From Syntrophotaleaceae bacterium (lineage in GTDB: Bacteria > Desulfobacterota > Desulfuromonadia > Desulfuromonadales > Syntrophotaleaceae): 64,000 bases of DNA. A program made the position numbers and the translations under genes. Below, in pieces: positions 63,801 through 64,000 of this stretch (its first letter is position 1; every line of letters starts with the position of its first letter). The notes below the pieces were generated by a model. That model was not told where the DNA came from. It did not search any database and saw nothing but the letters and a program-made list of their open reading frames with translations. Where the stretch lies: positions 1,240,001 through 1,304,000 of the forward strand of contig JAWKQB010000001.1 in the NCBI GenBank assembly GCA_041390365.1, in the 5' to 3' direction.

Positions 63801-64000
63801 TCGCTGACCGCCGCCTGGGCTCCGAATCGTGAAAGCCAGGGCATCCGGCGAACCAGGTTGGCGCAGAAGCTGTCGATGGTCTGCACTCTGAGCCGTGCCG
63901 GGTGCTCCAGCAGCCTCCAGCCGCGCTTTTCGCCGTTGTCCAGGGCAGCCTTCGCCAGCCGCCAGGAAGTCTTTTCATGGTCGGATTCGGGTTCCTTGCC
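60875..64000 (-). CDS. addA: AddA/RecB-type UvrD-family helicase-exonuclease, C-terminal 1041 residues (N-terminus beyond the right edge)
   Basis: The frame is open to the right edge, so the Walker A region is missing from the window. Visible helicase motifs are VQTIDSFC (Ia), HILVDEFQDTSW (II), FLVGDPMQSIYRFREAE (III), LTANFRSQQ (IV), TIHKAKGLEFDTVILPG (V) and RILYVAATRARK (VI). The C-terminal PD-(D/E)xK nuclease domain has GRIVHGILDRTF and WIIDYKTS. The protein is the AddA/RexA-type subunit of the double-strand-break resection complex. A partner AddB would be expected to the right, outside the window. Confidence 0.9.
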   Translation of the reverse strand, partial: GKEPESDHEKTSWRLAKAALDNGEKRGWRLLEHPARLRVQTIDSFCANLVRRMPWLSRFGAQAAVSDDPGALYRLAAERVLTLAEKGGFEGSAGMRLLFHLDNRAERFRDLLVSMLARRDQWLRHLAAREERQRSLLEEGLEAMARQALTRLHDLLQSDLRPRLLKAALYAGGNLSDREEQGSLARLAGMTGFPEPDPRHLNQWLGLCELLLTSGNEFRKRLDRNCGFPPGKDPSAVAMKQFMGDILDELRDDRQLLAALVAVRQLPPLVYDESQWDTLQDLVRLLPRAVAELWLVFQERGQTDFVEIAQAAHRALGGDDRPTDLMLYLDSRIRHILVDEFQDTSWGQFLLLQKLTAGWQPGDGRSLFLVGDPMQSIYRFREAEVGLYLRARRLGIGGVSLVPLNLTANFRSQQKIVDWVNDSFPLIFPVHEDEMRGAVRYARSQGVRDPLDGAGVTFHPLIERNDREEAERVVAIVKQAMTEDPAGKIAILVRARGHLLEIARALRQAGLNYLAQEIDPLIDRPVARDLLVLTRALLHAGDRVAHLAVLRAPWCGLTLAELDALVGEEADKTVPELLRDLKRIAALSSAARKRAEKVLDVLNRTAVKRGRVPLRQLVEGAWLALGGPACVNPGELQDAAVILQMLEDLDQGGDLLPFESFAQKLADLYASPDPGSGESLQLMTIHKAKGLEFDTVILPGLGRKPRRGESPLLRWLELPSGELLLGPIAPLDGQSRDPVYDAIGRLDKEKEDLEVCRILYVAATRARKRLHLLGHARVRDGNAEGEPGSLLEKLWPVAAPAYAAASCEEVEPEAGQTNFSRSIRRLPAEWKCPSLPSADDFSAPETVLRPSSLGRTTEAFSLALDAEDDRHIGNVCHSLLERISRDGLKAWSEERRLAAEPDIRHQLMQSGLHGHRLEKALGKTLRVLERMLTSARARWILDSHREAECELALSGILDGRIVHGILDRTFIDSDGVRWIIDYKTSEPKGNQSEQAFLAREGERYRGQLSAYRKLLEGLEPRNPIRTALYFPLFDGWFEMDF

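Overview
The window looks like a chromosomal segment from a Desulfuromonadota-type bacterium (relatives of Geobacter, Desulfuromonas or Pelobacter). The grounds are moderately high GC in the housekeeping half, GEMM-I riboswitches, a sigma-54-type promoter before glnBA, a mutS-amiC-glnD-xerD gene run, an archaeal-type phosphoglycerate-mutase-like protein and an IS1595-family element. The taxonomy is inferred from gene content and order only.

Positions 1-33 kb hold a large exopolysaccharide locus. A leftward run (8367 to 1) encodes a MurA-like enolpyruvyl transferase, a Wzx flippase, glycosyltransferases, a Wzy/ligase-like protein and an asparagine-synthase-like protein. A second leftward run (20225 to 13897) encodes a GtrB-GtrA-GT39 lipid-linked sugar module, a heparinase II/III-type lyase and a glycosyltransferase. 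A short rightward run (20523-24161) encodes two glycosyltransferases and a second Wzy/ligase-like protein, facing a second Wzx flippase and a GT2. A nucleotide-sugar dehydrogenase (31392-33080) would supply uronic acid. Four pectate-lyase-like proteins form two cassettes (8671-13017 and 26474-30462) that bracket the middle of the locus. In each cassette the larger member has a secretion signal, fibronectin-III-like repeats and an Ig-like domain before the lyase domain. Both large genes sit behind a sigma-54-type promoter and a c-di-GMP-I (GEMM-I) riboswitch with a terminator/antiterminator. This pair of doubly controlled modular lyases is the most notable feature of the window.

Positions 33-54.7 kb are housekeeping: apgM-like (possible homoserine kinase), xerD, glnD, amiC-like amidase, mutS, a CDF efflux protein, pfkA with exbB/exbD, a HIT protein, thrC, glnA, glnB, a NUDIX hydrolase, a DUF2148 ferredoxin-like protein, a cyclic-2,3-diphosphoglycerate-synthetase-like GTPase and an aldehyde dehydrogenase.

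Positions 54.9-64 kb are more accessory. There is a decayed IS1595-type element with visible terminal inverted repeats. Next to it lies a partial Tad-like group (CpaC/RcpA-type secretin, small lipoprotein, TPR lipoprotein). Then come four small proteins, including two related zinc-ribbon proteins, and the 3' part of an AddA-type helicase-nuclease gene that runs off the right edge. No rRNA, tRNA or CRISPR array was seen.
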